DNA of 64,000 nucleotides from G032773895 sp965248935. Its GTDB lineage: Bacteria > Pseudomonadota > Gammaproteobacteria > Pseudomonadales > Cellvibrionaceae. Position 1 is the first letter of the stretch. Each line of letters opens with the position of its first letter. Positions 26,000 to 34,212 of the stretch are shown piece after piece. The notes beneath the pieces are model-generated. The model was not told the origin of the DNA. It saw only the letters and a list, made by a program, of their open reading frames with translations, and did not search any database. The stretch is from contig OZ252214.1 of the NCBI GenBank assembly GCA_965248935.1, positions 4,340,001 through 4,404,000 on the forward strand, given 5' to 3'. Made by a program: the position numbers and the translations under genes.

Positions 26000-26588
26000 C
26001 ACCGCTCATGAAATCACAGACAATAATGGTGGGCTAGTTTGGCAGGGCAATTACAATAGTTTTGGGGAAGTCTCAGAAGTTGTTAACGTTATTGACAATA
26101 ATATGCGATTTGCCGGTCAGTATTGGGATGAAGAGGCCGGTTTGCATTACAATTATTATCGTAATTATGATCCGAGTTTGGGGCGGTATCTTCAGAGTGA
26201 CCCGATTGGGTTGGCAGGTGGGATTAATACCTACGGATATGTCAATGGAAATCCGCTTAAATACATAGATCCATATGGGCTTACTGAAAAATGTATAACG
26301 ATACTGAAGCTGCCGTTTTATGATGTTCAGGCGTGTAAAGAAGATGGCAAACACGACGACACGTGTGATGCAGATCAAGAAGCTAAAGATGCAAAGAGAA
26401 TGTCGAAAAAGGAATTGGATAAAGCCGCGAAAAATAACGGCTATAAAGATGCCCATGACATGAAGCGTGATTATAATATGGATTCAAAAAGTGATATTTT
26501 TGTTGATAGGCATGGAAATTTATATGAAGGTCCCCGTCAAGGTGCTGGCACACCGCAACCATTAGGTATTAATAAACATGGAATATAA
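23157..26588 (+). CDS. Sec-exported Rhs/YD-repeat toxin 1 with type-33-like tip
   Basis: A 1143-residue polymorphic toxin. The N-terminus is odd: a 15-bp unit repeated four times (23175-23234) encodes FFKAM, FFKIM, FFKAL, FFNIA, followed by a hydrophobic stretch ending PVYAF, a Sec-type signal. A DUF6531-like region (GSPVYLATGHFIWSETD) leads into many YD repeats. The core ends with SLGRYLQSDPIGL and DPYGL. The tip (residues about 1050-1143; SKKELDKAAKNNGYKDAHDMK, SDIFVDRHGNLYEGP, PLGINKHGI) resembles the polymorphic toxin type 33 domain. No PAAR domain is seen. The immunity gene overlaps its end by 11 bp. Confidence 0.9.
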   Translation: MQSNVLFFKAMFFKIMFFKALFFNIARRQLWNRFFAALLTLFCLTAVAPVYAFHFPWDQGHDTTDLEDPEDPGPCEDGECENDPCNSGSQGSPVYLATGHFIWSETDISLKGRPNLSVDRTFNSHDPRVGLLGAGWSMGCDKELIYTVRYQIENNNRTQINEYVRRLANGKRYVYSQQSDGTFVGSGLFDVVIRQPDNTARLQWRNGNYNVFAETGKLLSEVDRKGNAIHYTYDVQGRLIQKADTNGRSLNYEYNTNGLVSIIRDHTDREWQYGYDENANLISVTDPLGGIRRYEYDQYQPPGDGHIYSHLTRVTDASGVAETEVTYSGTKVSSYRELENTFTYQYNTANRQVTKTDSQNSRWVFTYNETGQFIRIDAPLNRITLYERDTDSLITKITDPSGTAYSYTYDQYSNRVSQTDTRGTIATTYDNQKPWPLTITSRSGRVTTLAYDANGNPLNVTDSAGQTTGLVWSTQGDLLQTTNALGHQATISYNSQGLPLTSSDALGRTTQYQYDALNNLIQVTNPAGEVAQYQYDALDRVIAYTDGNGDVTTYIYDSANRTLQVSAPNGHTVQYGYDTFGRLTQNIFYDGTTHSYQYRNDNMLAQMIRPDNIIITFNYDTAKRLTQRTMGSEDTYNYRYNLRDELISVQNTTGTVSLTYDEFGRTLSETANNETSLYQYSNENEITQITSLGSNQSHQFDMRGLLSQIDINGSTYSYIYDALQRVTALNRSTATNSLFQYDVANQLTQINHGNGQRNYLYQYDSASRVSQWQGIANEIRDYNYDQANRLTQVQSVTAPETFNYDALGNRQNNNAQFDIANRITENNHFAYVYDINGNRTQKTNKTTGEVERYTYNSLNQLIGYQVYPDNAPTTAAITHYSYHYGPLERRWRKTNHIANTTTEFYWSGSRLIGENKSGVVRRYILEAITPVGFIENGDVYHYFRDHLGTAHEITDNNGGLVWQGNYNSFGEVSEVVNVIDNNMRFAGQYWDEEAGLHYNYYRNYDPSLGRYLQSDPIGLAGGINTYGYVNGNPLKYIDPYGLTEKCITILKLPFYDVQACKEDGKHDDTCDADQEAKDAKRMSKKELDKAAKNNGYKDAHDMKRDYNMDSKSDIFVDRHGNLYEGPRQGAGTPQPLGINKHGI

Positions 26589-26958
26589 TGTTCAAATAGA
26601 TTTTCAGTTGCTTGGTACTACAATCTTGCCAAAAGACATTTCTGAAATGACAGGAATTACCCCTGAAGTTGAATTTAAAAAAGGGGAGCGCAACGAAAAA
26701 CGGGGGTTGCCAAGAACAAATATATGGTCGATAAGGTCACATGCGAAATCAGACGAACTTGTTGATCATTGGATGGACCTTGCAACAACACTTGAAAATT
26801 CAAAAGATGCAATTAAAGATATTGCTAAAACGGGAACAGCGAAGTTCACACTTATTGTAAATAGTAGCGAGAGAATACCTCCGTTGATGATACCGCCTGA
26901 AATGTCAAGATTTGCTGGTTTTGTTGATGCGGTTATAGATATTGATCATTATTGTTGA
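26578..26958 (+). CDS. Probable immunity protein, DUF4279-like
   Basis: A 126-residue cytoplasmic protein overlapping the end of Rhs toxin 1. It shows the DUF4279 pattern: an N-terminal FQLLGTTILPKDISEMTGITPE, then GLPRTNIWSIRS and an L-x-x-H segment (LVDHWMDLATTLE). DUF4279 proteins are frequent neighbours of polymorphic toxins and are inferred to be immunity proteins. Overlap with the toxin gene supports this pairing with the type-33-like tip. Confidence 0.75.
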   Translation: MEYNVQIDFQLLGTTILPKDISEMTGITPEVEFKKGERNEKRGLPRTNIWSIRSHAKSDELVDHWMDLATTLENSKDAIKDIAKTGTAKFTLIVNSSERIPPLMIPPEMSRFAGFVDAVIDIDHYC

Positions 26959-27060
26959 AGCGAAATAGGTATCGCCCATTAAGTTTCTTGTAGAGTACAA
27001 AACTCCCATCGTGGCTTTCCCCAAATGATTGGTTGTAGAATAATGAAATTTAAAAAATAA

Positions 27061-27531
27061 TTGTGGAACTCAAGATATCCACATTTTGATGAAGAAACGG
27101 GGACAAATTATAATTATTTTCGGGATTATGACCCGAGTTTGGGAAGGTATATTCAGAGTGATCCTATTGGGTTACAAGGTGGGTTGAATACGTATGCTTA
27201 TGTACTGGGTAACCCATTGATGTATATTGACCCGCTTGGACTGTTTCCTGCACCTTGGTGTACCCGTTGGCAAATTATCCTTGGGACTTGTCCCGATGTA
27301 GGTGATGACATTAAGCCAGAAGATGTACCCGAAGAATGGGTTAAGGAAAAGTTGAAAGAATGGGAAGGAAAACCGTGCAGTGCCGTAGAAAGTTCGTGCA
27401 AACGTGCATTAGGACCTGGTTGCTATGGTTCAGGTACTCCATGTCTTGTCCCATGCGAAGTCTTAAAGCAAAGGTGCGAAGAAGAGAAAGATAAATTGAA
27501 AGAAGATGAACCCAAGCAGTGTGATACATAA
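27061..27531 (+). CDS. Displaced Rhs C-terminal tip (orphan toxin module 2)
   Basis: A 156-residue fragment starting at TTG 27061. It opens with the conserved Rhs end (FDEETGTNYNYFRDYD, SLGRYIQSDPIGL, LMYIDPLGL) and lacks the core and signal peptide. The tip after LFPAPWCTRW is cysteine-rich with a charged helix and no recognised domain. Such orphan tips are reserves that can recombine onto a full-length Rhs gene through the shared motif. The next gene is its presumed immunity partner. It may be silent. Confidence 0.75.
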   Translation: MWNSRYPHFDEETGTNYNYFRDYDPSLGRYIQSDPIGLQGGLNTYAYVLGNPLMYIDPLGLFPAPWCTRWQIILGTCPDVGDDIKPEDVPEEWVKEKLKEWEGKPCSAVESSCKRALGPGCYGSGTPCLVPCEVLKQRCEEEKDKLKEDEPKQCDT

Positions 27532-27546
27532 AAGGGTCGAATATCC

Positions 27547-27930
27547 ATGAATATAGTTACAAAAAACTTCAAATCAATTCTTATGTTTGTGGCTAGTGCA
27601 TTTATATTCTTTTGGGTTGGTGTTAGATATGAACAGCTTGAAAGGCATAGGCAAGAAATTTTAATGTTTGCAAATATTGCTGGTGATGAAATTGTTGCCG
27701 TGAACAAAATTATTGAACCCTTTGATAGTAAATCGAAAGATGAAGTGACTTTGGGTTACAACCTTTCGGCACTAAACGATATAGGATGTTCTTCATGGTT
27801 GGCTTACCTAAGCGACTTTGAAGATAAAGACATGGAATCATTCTTCGCTGGAATTGATATGGCACTTGAAAAATTTGAGTTGTCCAACGATAATCAATGC
27901 GTAAATAATTTACTTGGTATGAGAAGATAA
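27547..27930 (+). CDS. Putative membrane-anchored immunity protein for orphan tip 2
   Basis: A 127-residue protein with one N-terminal transmembrane helix (ILMFVASAFIFFWVGVRY) and a mostly helical soluble part with two cysteines. The family is not recognised. It starts 15 bp after the orphan tip. A membrane anchor suggests protection at the membrane or periplasm, if the immunity role inferred from position is correct. Confidence 0.55.
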   Translation: MNIVTKNFKSILMFVASAFIFFWVGVRYEQLERHRQEILMFANIAGDEIVAVNKIIEPFDSKSKDEVTLGYNLSALNDIGCSSWLAYLSDFEDKDMESFFAGIDMALEKFELSNDNQCVNNLLGMRR

Positions 27931-27989
27931 TTTGTCAATTATGGCCAACAATACCTGCTAATGCAGCAATACCTTGAGGAGAGAATAAA

Positions 27990-28445
27990 ATGGATAATGA
28001 TGAGCTTTTTTCTCAAGCTGATAAGCAGTATGAGTTAGGTCACTTGGATGCAGCTTTTGAACTTTTTTTGAAGGCCGCTAAGCAAGGGGATTCTAGTGCA
28101 ATGAGTCGGCTGGCATGTCTGTATAGTGATGGTGAAGGCGTATCTCAAGATTATGAAAAATCCATAGAGTGGGACTTAAAAGCTATCAACCTTGGTGAAG
28201 ATTTATCAATGCTGAATTTAGCGATTACATATCGGATAGTTGGAAATATTAGCAAGGCCAAATATTGGTTTGAAAAGTCACTGGCGGCAGGTAATGGGGA
28301 GGCCGCACTTGCTTTGGCAAAACTTTATATGGTGAGTGATAAAGAGCAAGAAAGTATTAAGCATTATCTGAGTATTGCTGTTAATCATATGTCCATTTGT
28401 GAGGAATCATGTCAGGAAGCGAATGAATTATTGGTCAATTTGTAA
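27990..28445 (+). CDS. Sel1/TPR-like repeat protein, probable orphan immunity
   Basis: A 151-residue cytoplasmic protein built from Sel1-like repeats: ALFEL-type FELFLKAAKQGDSSAMSRLA, LYSDGEGVSQDYEKSIEW, AKYWFEKSLAAGNGEAALALAKLY. GAGGAGA precedes ATG 27990. Short Sel1 or TPR proteins are common beside Rhs tips and are thought to neutralise them. No toxin tip lies directly upstream, so it looks like an orphaned immunity gene kept after its toxin moved or was lost. Confidence 0.7.
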   Translation: MDNDELFSQADKQYELGHLDAAFELFLKAAKQGDSSAMSRLACLYSDGEGVSQDYEKSIEWDLKAINLGEDLSMLNLAITYRIVGNISKAKYWFEKSLAAGNGEAALALAKLYMVSDKEQESIKHYLSIAVNHMSICEESCQEANELLVNL

Positions 28446-28494
28446 AATTTAAGTGTTGCAAGGATTACTTGGTTAGGTATTTACGGTTTTAAAA

Positions 28495-28992
28495 ATGGAA
28501 GAAATAGAGTTTATGCTAAAAAGTGCATCATCTATGCTGGAAAAACGGAATTTCCGTGAAGCAATAGAAATATGCACTTCCATTATTCAGCAGAACCCTA
28601 ATGACTATCGGGGGTTCAATAAAAGGTCGAAAGTGTATGCAAGAATGCAGAACTGGGAAAGTGCTATTTCCGATATAACGGAAGCGATTTATTTAAACGT
28701 CGATGAGCCAGCACATTATTTTTCAAGAGCCCGCTGGAAAATAGAACGCCGTGCTTTTGATGATGCAATAGAGGATTTGGAGAAGTTAATTTATTTAGAG
28801 AAGAAACTAAATGATAGTTATTATTTAGAAACAGCGTACTTTTTTATGGCTTTGACTCATTTTCACTTAGCAAACTATCATCAAGTGATAAGCAATTGTG
28901 GCCATGTGCGAGATGATTTTTCTTTATATATTTTGAATAAGCAATATTCTAAACAGGAACTACTTAAATCTGCGACTTCTCAATTGAATTAA
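28495..28992 (+). CDS. TPR protein, Rhs-associated immunity candidate (copy 1)
   Basis: A 165-residue tetratricopeptide protein with three to four TPR units (AIEICTSIIQQNPNDYRGF, SAISDITEAIYLNVDEPAHY, DDAIEDLEKLI). It is nearly identical over its first 70 residues to the truncated copy at 34213-34419 and clearly related to the gene at 37144. The third copy directly follows a degenerate Rhs tip with overlapping codons, which gives this family its inferred immunity role. This copy sits just before the second Rhs gene. Confidence 0.7.
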   Translation: MEEIEFMLKSASSMLEKRNFREAIEICTSIIQQNPNDYRGFNKRSKVYARMQNWESAISDITEAIYLNVDEPAHYFSRARWKIERRAFDDAIEDLEKLIYLEKKLNDSYYLETAYFFMALTHFHLANYHQVISNCGHVRDDFSLYILNKQYSKQELLKSATSQLN

Positions 28993-29005
28993 CACTGATA
29001 GCAAG

Positions 29006-29209
29006 TTGCTCGAAGTTTGTATTATCGCAACTATGCCACCCAGCCTTTCTTTGTCAAATCTTTGTCAAATAATTGCCTGGGCGACTCGCCATCAACGTGA
29101 AATAACCGACTGGCTGGCAGATCATCCAAACCTGCACACCGAATATGAACGCATTGCACATGAACTTGGTGAAATATCCACGCAAATTCAAGCACTGGCT
29201 AACAGGTAA
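29006..29209 (+). pseudogene. Truncated copy of the small helical exported protein gene
   Basis: Only 29075-29209 matches the 3' end of the gene at 22743; the signal peptide and first two thirds are missing and the frame is filled by unrelated sequence, including an 11-bp duplication at 29048-29069. It marks the upstream junction of the 3-kb repeat. Confidence 0.9.
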
Positions 29210-32067
29210 ATAGGGAGACAAACCATGCAATCCAACGTATTATTTTTTAAGGCTATGTTTTTTAAGATTATGTTTTTTAAAGCACTGTTTTTTAATATTG
29301 CGCGGCGTCAGTTATGGAACCGTTTTTTTGCTGCCCTGTTAACACTCTTTTGTTTAACTGCCGTAGCGCCGGTATATGCCTTTCATTTCCCTTGGGATCA
29401 AGGGCACGATACAACAGACCTGGAAGATCCAGAAGACCCAGGCCCCTGTGAAGACGGGGAATGTGAAAATGACCCCTGTAACAGTGGTAGCCAAGGTTCA
29501 CCCGTATACCTTGCTACGGGTCATTTTATTTGGAGTGAAACGGATATTTCACTGAAGGGCCGCCCCAACCTATCGGTTGATAGAACATTTAACTCTCATG
29601 ACCCGAGAGTCGGTTTATTGGGTGCGGGTTGGAGTATGGGGTGCGATAAAGAATTAATCTATACCGTTCGTTACCAAATAGAAAACAATAATAGAACTCA
29701 AATTAATGAGTATGTGCGCCGTTTAGCAAACGGAAAACGTTACGTCTATTCTCAGCAAAGTGACGGTACATTTGTTGGTTCTGGGTTATTTGATGTGGTT
29801 ATTCGCCAACCCGATAATACTGCGCGGCTACAATGGCGCAACGGCAACTATAACGTATTTGCTGAAACAGGAAAATTATTATCCGAAGTGGATAGAAAGG
29901 GTAATGCCATTCATTATACCTATGATGTACAAGGCCGCTTAATCCAAAAAGCCGATACCAATGGCCGTTCATTAAACTATGAATACAATACAAACGGGCT
30001 CGTTTCTATTATTCGAGATCATACAGACCGTGAGTGGCAATATGGGTATGACGAAAATGCGAACCTAATCTCCGTAACTGACCCTCTTGGTGGTATTCGC
30101 CGTTATGAATATGACCAGTACCAACCGCCCGGCGACGGCCATATTTATAGCCACCTAACCCGCGTTACGGACGCAAGCGGCGTTGCGGAAACGGAAGTCA
30201 CCTATAGTGGAACGAAAGTATCGTCTTATCGGGAATTAGAGAATACATTTACCTATCAGTACAATACCGCTAACCGTCAAGTCACCAAAACAGATAGCCA
30301 AAATAGCCGTTGGGTATTTACCTACAATGAAACCGGGCAATTTATTCGAATAGATGCGCCGCTTAACCGTATTACTTTATATGAGCGGGATACGGATAGC
30401 CTTATCACAAAAATAACGGACCCCAGTGGAACAGCTTATTCGTATACCTATGATCAATACAGTAATCGCGTAAGCCAAACCGATACTCGCGGCACAATTG
30501 CAACCACGTACGACAATCAAAAACCCTGGCCATTAACCATTACCTCACGTTCAGGTCGAGTGACGACCCTAGCCTATGATGCAAATGGTAACCCCCTTAA
30601 TGTAACCGATTCGGCTGGGCAAACAACCGGGCTAGTATGGAGTACACAGGGGGATTTACTGCAAACAACCAATGCACTAGGTCATCAAGCAACAATAAGC
30701 TATAACTCACAGGGTTTGCCATTAACCTCTAGTGATGCCCTAGGTCGTACCACTCAATATCAATATGATGCACTGAATAATTTGATTCAAGTAACCAATC
30801 CGGCAGGAGAGGTGGCACAGTATCAATACGATGCATTAGATCGAGTGATTGCTTATACCGATGGCAATGGGGATGTAACCACGTACATTTACGATAGTGC
30901 TAATCGTACACTCCAAGTGAGTGCGCCTAATGGCCATACAGTCCAATATGGTTATGATACTTTTGGCCGTTTAACTCAGAATATATTTTACGATGGAACC
31001 ACTCATTCTTATCAGTATCGTAACGATAATATGCTGGCGCAGATGATACGCCCGGACAATATTATAATTACATTTAATTACGATACCGCTAAACGCTTAA
31101 CTCAGCGTACCATGGGTAGTGAGGATACCTACAATTACCGCTATAACCTTCGAGATGAATTAATTAGCGTGCAAAATACCACAGGTACAGTCAGTTTAAC
31201 TTATGATGAGTTTGGTCGAACGTTAAGTGAAACGGCTAACAATGAAACCAGTTTATATCAATACAGCAATGAAAATGAAATAACACAGATAACAAGTCTT
31301 GGTTCTAATCAATCTCATCAGTTTGATATGAGAGGCTTGTTAAGCCAGATTGATATTAACGGTTCAACCTACAGTTATATTTACGATGCCCTGCAACGGG
31401 TAACGGCGCTTAATCGCAGTACAGCCACCAACTCTTTATTTCAATATGACGTAGCCAACCAATTAACTCAGATTAATCACGGTAATGGCCAGCGGAATTA
31501 CCTATATCAATATGATTCAGCTAGTCGAGTTAGTCAATGGCAGGGAATCGCAAATGAAATACGTGATTATAATTATGATCAGGCTAACCGCTTAACACAG
31601 GTTCAGTCCGTCACTGCCCCGGAAACGTTTAATTATGATGCGTTAGGTAATCGTCAAAACAATAATGCTCAATTTGATATAGCCAATCGAATTACTGAAA
31701 ATAATCATTTTGCGTACGTTTACGATATCAATGGTAATCGCACACAGAAAACGAATAAAACCACAGGGGAAGTTGAACGTTACACTTATAATAGCCTTAA
31801 TCAATTGATAGGCTATCAAGTTTATCCTGATAATGCTCCAACTACGGCAGCGATAACCCATTACAGTTATCACTATGGCCCGTTAGAAAGACGCTGGAGA
31901 AAAACCAATCATATAGCCAATACAACAACAGAGTTTTATTGGTCTGGTTCACGTTTAATTGGTGAAAACAAGAGTGGTGTAGTGCGCCGTTATATTTTAG
32001 AAGCAATTACTCCAGTAGGGTTTATTGAGAATGGAGACGTTTATCATTATTTTAGAGATCACTTAGG
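29075..32067 (+). repeat. 3-kb direct repeat, copy 2
   Basis: It matches 23007-25999 at an offset of 6,068 bp. Homologous recombination between the copies would delete the 6-kb interval and join the first Rhs core to the second tip. Confidence 0.95.
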
Positions 32068-32782
32068 TACAGCTCATGAAATCACAGACAATAATGGTGG
32101 GCTAGTTTGGCAGGGCAATTACAATAGTTTTGGAGAAGTATCAGAAGTTGTTAACGTTATTGACAATAATATGCGATTTGCCGGTCAGTATTGGGATGAA
32201 GAGGCCGATTTGCATTACAATTATTATCGAAATTATGATCCTAGTTTGGGGCGGTACATTCAGAGTGATCCCATAGGGCTTTACGGTGGTTTGAATACGT
32301 ATATATATGTATTTGGTTCTCCACTTGCATTGATTGATCCGTATGGTTTGGATGTATGGATCGAAGGTCCTTCAGGTAATGAACCTAGTTTTCACCAAAG
32401 TGTCAATGTTGGAAATCCTAATGGTAGTTATAGCTCTTATAGTTTTGGTGTGAATGGTAATTGGTTACAAGGGGAAGTTTATTCAGATACCAGTTTAGGC
32501 GGAGACATTGAGCAATATAAAGGATTGACGCCAATGCAAGATAGCGCATTAAAAAAATTATTGGATTCTAAATTAAAAAATACTGGAATATATGGTTGGG
32601 ATAATATTTGTAGGAGCTGGAGTCAAGATCAGTTTAATAATGCTCCTGGAGTTGAAAGTACGCCACCAACGAGGCCTACGGTTCCTCAGAATCCTAATTC
32701 TGTTAGTCCATCATCTTCTCAAACTACTACCGGAGGTGTTACTAGTACTTCGGGTTCATCTAATTCGGGGACGTCCAGATGA
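29225..32782 (+). CDS. Sec-exported Rhs/YD-repeat toxin 2 with distinct tip
   Basis: A 1185-residue near-copy of Rhs toxin 1 through the core, including signal region and four-fold FFKxM repeat. It diverges from about residue 950, moderately at first, and wholly after DPYGL. The tip (about 1035-1185) has a His in EPSFHQSVNVGN and a later Cys in NICRSWSQDQFN, the order expected for a permuted papain-like (NlpC/LRAT-like) fold, then a Pro/Ser/Thr-rich low-complexity tail. The catalytic assignment is tentative. The next gene overlaps it by 4 bp. No complete operon precedes it, so expression may depend on read-through. Confidence 0.9.
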   Translation: MQSNVLFFKAMFFKIMFFKALFFNIARRQLWNRFFAALLTLFCLTAVAPVYAFHFPWDQGHDTTDLEDPEDPGPCEDGECENDPCNSGSQGSPVYLATGHFIWSETDISLKGRPNLSVDRTFNSHDPRVGLLGAGWSMGCDKELIYTVRYQIENNNRTQINEYVRRLANGKRYVYSQQSDGTFVGSGLFDVVIRQPDNTARLQWRNGNYNVFAETGKLLSEVDRKGNAIHYTYDVQGRLIQKADTNGRSLNYEYNTNGLVSIIRDHTDREWQYGYDENANLISVTDPLGGIRRYEYDQYQPPGDGHIYSHLTRVTDASGVAETEVTYSGTKVSSYRELENTFTYQYNTANRQVTKTDSQNSRWVFTYNETGQFIRIDAPLNRITLYERDTDSLITKITDPSGTAYSYTYDQYSNRVSQTDTRGTIATTYDNQKPWPLTITSRSGRVTTLAYDANGNPLNVTDSAGQTTGLVWSTQGDLLQTTNALGHQATISYNSQGLPLTSSDALGRTTQYQYDALNNLIQVTNPAGEVAQYQYDALDRVIAYTDGNGDVTTYIYDSANRTLQVSAPNGHTVQYGYDTFGRLTQNIFYDGTTHSYQYRNDNMLAQMIRPDNIIITFNYDTAKRLTQRTMGSEDTYNYRYNLRDELISVQNTTGTVSLTYDEFGRTLSETANNETSLYQYSNENEITQITSLGSNQSHQFDMRGLLSQIDINGSTYSYIYDALQRVTALNRSTATNSLFQYDVANQLTQINHGNGQRNYLYQYDSASRVSQWQGIANEIRDYNYDQANRLTQVQSVTAPETFNYDALGNRQNNNAQFDIANRITENNHFAYVYDINGNRTQKTNKTTGEVERYTYNSLNQLIGYQVYPDNAPTTAAITHYSYHYGPLERRWRKTNHIANTTTEFYWSGSRLIGENKSGVVRRYILEAITPVGFIENGDVYHYFRDHLGTAHEITDNNGGLVWQGNYNSFGEVSEVVNVIDNNMRFAGQYWDEEADLHYNYYRNYDPSLGRYIQSDPIGLYGGLNTYIYVFGSPLALIDPYGLDVWIEGPSGNEPSFHQSVNVGNPNGSYSSYSFGVNGNWLQGEVYSDTSLGGDIEQYKGLTPMQDSALKKLLDSKLKNTGIYGWDNICRSWSQDQFNNAPGVESTPPTRPTVPQNPNSVSPSSSQTTTGGVTSTSGSSNSGTSR

Positions 32783-33069
32783 GGTGGGTTGTTTTGGTTG
32801 GCGCGCATTTTTTTTTAGTTTTAAGCGGCTTTATGGGGTTTTTAAGTAGTGCTAAGGGATACTCGCTTATAATTATTTTACAGACCGTTTTTGGTCTATT
32901 TTCTGTTAGTTTTGTTTTATATGGTTTTAAAAATTTTAAAAATTATATATTAAATATAGATATTGTCATTGTTGCTTTTCTGGCATTGTGTTTAGTGCTA
33001 GACGGAATCACCCGATGGTATTTTGACTTTAGAGTAATAGGTTATTTAGTTTCGATATTTAATTGGTGA
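32779..33069 (+). CDS. Membrane immunity protein candidate for Rhs toxin 2
   Basis: A 96-residue protein with three predicted transmembrane helices (VVLVGAHFFLVLSG, LIIILQTVFGLFSVSF, IVIVAFLALCLVLDG). Its ATG overlaps the Rhs 2 stop (ATGA), tying the two together. Family not recognised. A polytopic immunity protein fits a toxin acting at the membrane or periplasm, consistent with a Sec-exported Rhs. Confidence 0.65.
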   Translation: MRWVVLVGAHFFLVLSGFMGFLSSAKGYSLIIILQTVFGLFSVSFVLYGFKNFKNYILNIDIVIVAFLALCLVLDGITRWYFDFRVIGYLVSIFNW

Positions 33070-33179
33070 AGTTAATGTTATAAAGATGATAACTTTACCT
33101 ACAGCTATCACGGTGGGGCAGTCTCCGGTTTATAGACGCTGTACTTGTTCTAAGTAAAGACTATTAAAGGTGTATATGA

Positions 33180-33401
33180 AATACATTTAGTAGAGGCACT
33201 GGCGGAGAAATAGAATCACAGTTATTGAGTGAAACAAGAGAACTTTTAGATGAATATATAAAAGATGATTCTCCTGCACAATGTAATGCAGATAAGCAAG
33301 CAAATAATCATGGGCGGCAAGGCGGATCTGGGAATCCTAATGCAAACTGCAATCAAGTTTGTCAGCCATTTAGGCCAAATGGTCTGCCTGCTCAATATTA
33401 G
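33180..33401 (+). pseudogene. Degenerate Rhs tip 3
   Basis: An open stretch after TGA 33177-33179 encodes FSRGTGGEIESQLLSE, then a Cys/Asn-rich end (CNADKQANN, NCNQVCQPFR) typical of displaced Rhs ends. It has no start codon or Rhs core motif. Upstream (33100-33150) are further short Rhs-like scraps (YSYH-type) with stops. The small gene at 33411 follows at once. Confidence 0.5.
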
Positions 33402-33410
33402 AGGTCCGCT

Positions 33411-33572
33411 ATGTTTAAAAATAACAAGTTAAAGGTAATAGTTTTTTTAATTATGACTTTGTTAGTGTTCTCTGTGGTTGTGATCAGAGAAAGTAATTTT
33501 TTCTCTATTGATAAATGTTTAGATAACGGTGGTCGATGGGATTACGAAAAGGGTGATTGTATTTACAAGTAA
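33411..33572 (+). CDS. Small single-helix protein, probable immunity for tip 3
   Basis: A 53-residue protein starting at ATG 33411 with GAGGT upstream. It has one N-terminal transmembrane helix (VIVFLIMTLLVFSVVVI) and a short periplasmic end with DKCLDNGGRWDYEKGDC, a motif I associate with small proteins encoded after Rhs-type tips. It begins 9 bp after the degenerate tip's stop. Its size hid it from ordinary ORF calling. Immunity function is inferred from position and motif. Confidence 0.6.
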   Translation: MFKNNKLKVIVFLIMTLLVFSVVVIRESNFFSIDKCLDNGGRWDYEKGDCIYK

Positions 33573-33639
33573 ATCGTACGGGTCGTAGTGATTTAATTGT
33601 GACCTACAAATTATCTAAATAAATACAGAGTTTCTGTAC

Positions 33640-33831
33640 ATGCTTTCTACAAAACCGAATAAAATAATATGTAAGCACCATCAAACAGGGAAAGATATTG
33701 TAAAACCAAAGCCCGCTGATTGGCCGGAAGATAGTGTTGATGAAAGGTCTTGCCCTAGTGATAATAATTGTCAAAAAGTAGTGACGGCTGTTGTTGGTGG
33801 TATTGCGTATATAGTGTACCGCTGTATATAG
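33640..33831 (+). CDS. Displaced Rhs-type tip 4 (fragment)
   Basis: A 63-residue frame with cysteines (IICKHHQTGKD, RSCPSDNNCQK) and a hydrophobic end (VVTAVVGGIAYIVYRC). No Rhs core motif remains, and the start lacks a clear ribosome site. Position between one immunity gene and another suggests an orphan toxin tip. Family not recognised; it may be non-functional. Confidence 0.4.
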   Translation: MLSTKPNKIICKHHQTGKDIVKPKPADWPEDSVDERSCPSDNNCQKVVTAVVGGIAYIVYRCI

Positions 33832-33851
33832 ATGTATGGAAGAGGAACAGT

Positions 33852-34067
33852 GTGAATAAGCAAGTAGCGTCTGAAATTATTAATTTGATGGTTGAGTTTG
33901 GCAGCAAGCTTAACCATTCCATTACTGATATCCAAGATAATTGTACCGAAGAAGAATTCAATAATTATCGCAAAGCAGTCGGTAAATTAATGGGTAATAT
34001 GTTGCTGGATGTCATGAATCCAATATTTGACGAACATCCAGAATTGAAACCTGACAAGTTGGAATAG
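33852..34067 (+). CDS. Small helical protein, probable immunity for tip 4
   Basis: A 71-residue acidic, all-helical protein starting at GTG 33852 (AGAGGAAC upstream), 20 bp after tip 4. It contains FGSKLNHSITDIQDN, EEEFNNYRKAVGKLMGN and a C-terminal EHPELKPDKL, a pattern I recall from small proteins next to Rhs or contact-dependent toxins. The longer frame from 33768 has no start signal. Immunity role is inferred. Confidence 0.6.
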   Translation: MNKQVASEIINLMVEFGSKLNHSITDIQDNCTEEEFNNYRKAVGKLMGNMLLDVMNPIFDEHPELKPDKLE

Positions 34068-34212
34068 GTTAGTCGTCAGCTATGGGCTGATGTACTATTT
34101 TTTCCTAGTCATTTAGGCGTTGTTTTGTCACATAATAGTGATTCGTTTCCTCATGCTGAACTTCTTCCATTTATACCCTTAGAATGGCATATTTCTTGTG
34201 GGAAAATATAAT

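Noticed and set aside
29006..29074. Possible new start for a functional copy of the helical gene
   Set aside because: The first 23 residues derive from unrelated sequence and an 11-bp duplication and give no signal peptide, so the copy is treated as broken.
23157..32782. Minus-strand frames opposite both Rhs genes
   Set aside because: They occur identically in both copies because the DNA is duplicated; they are shadows of the YD-repeat coding strand.
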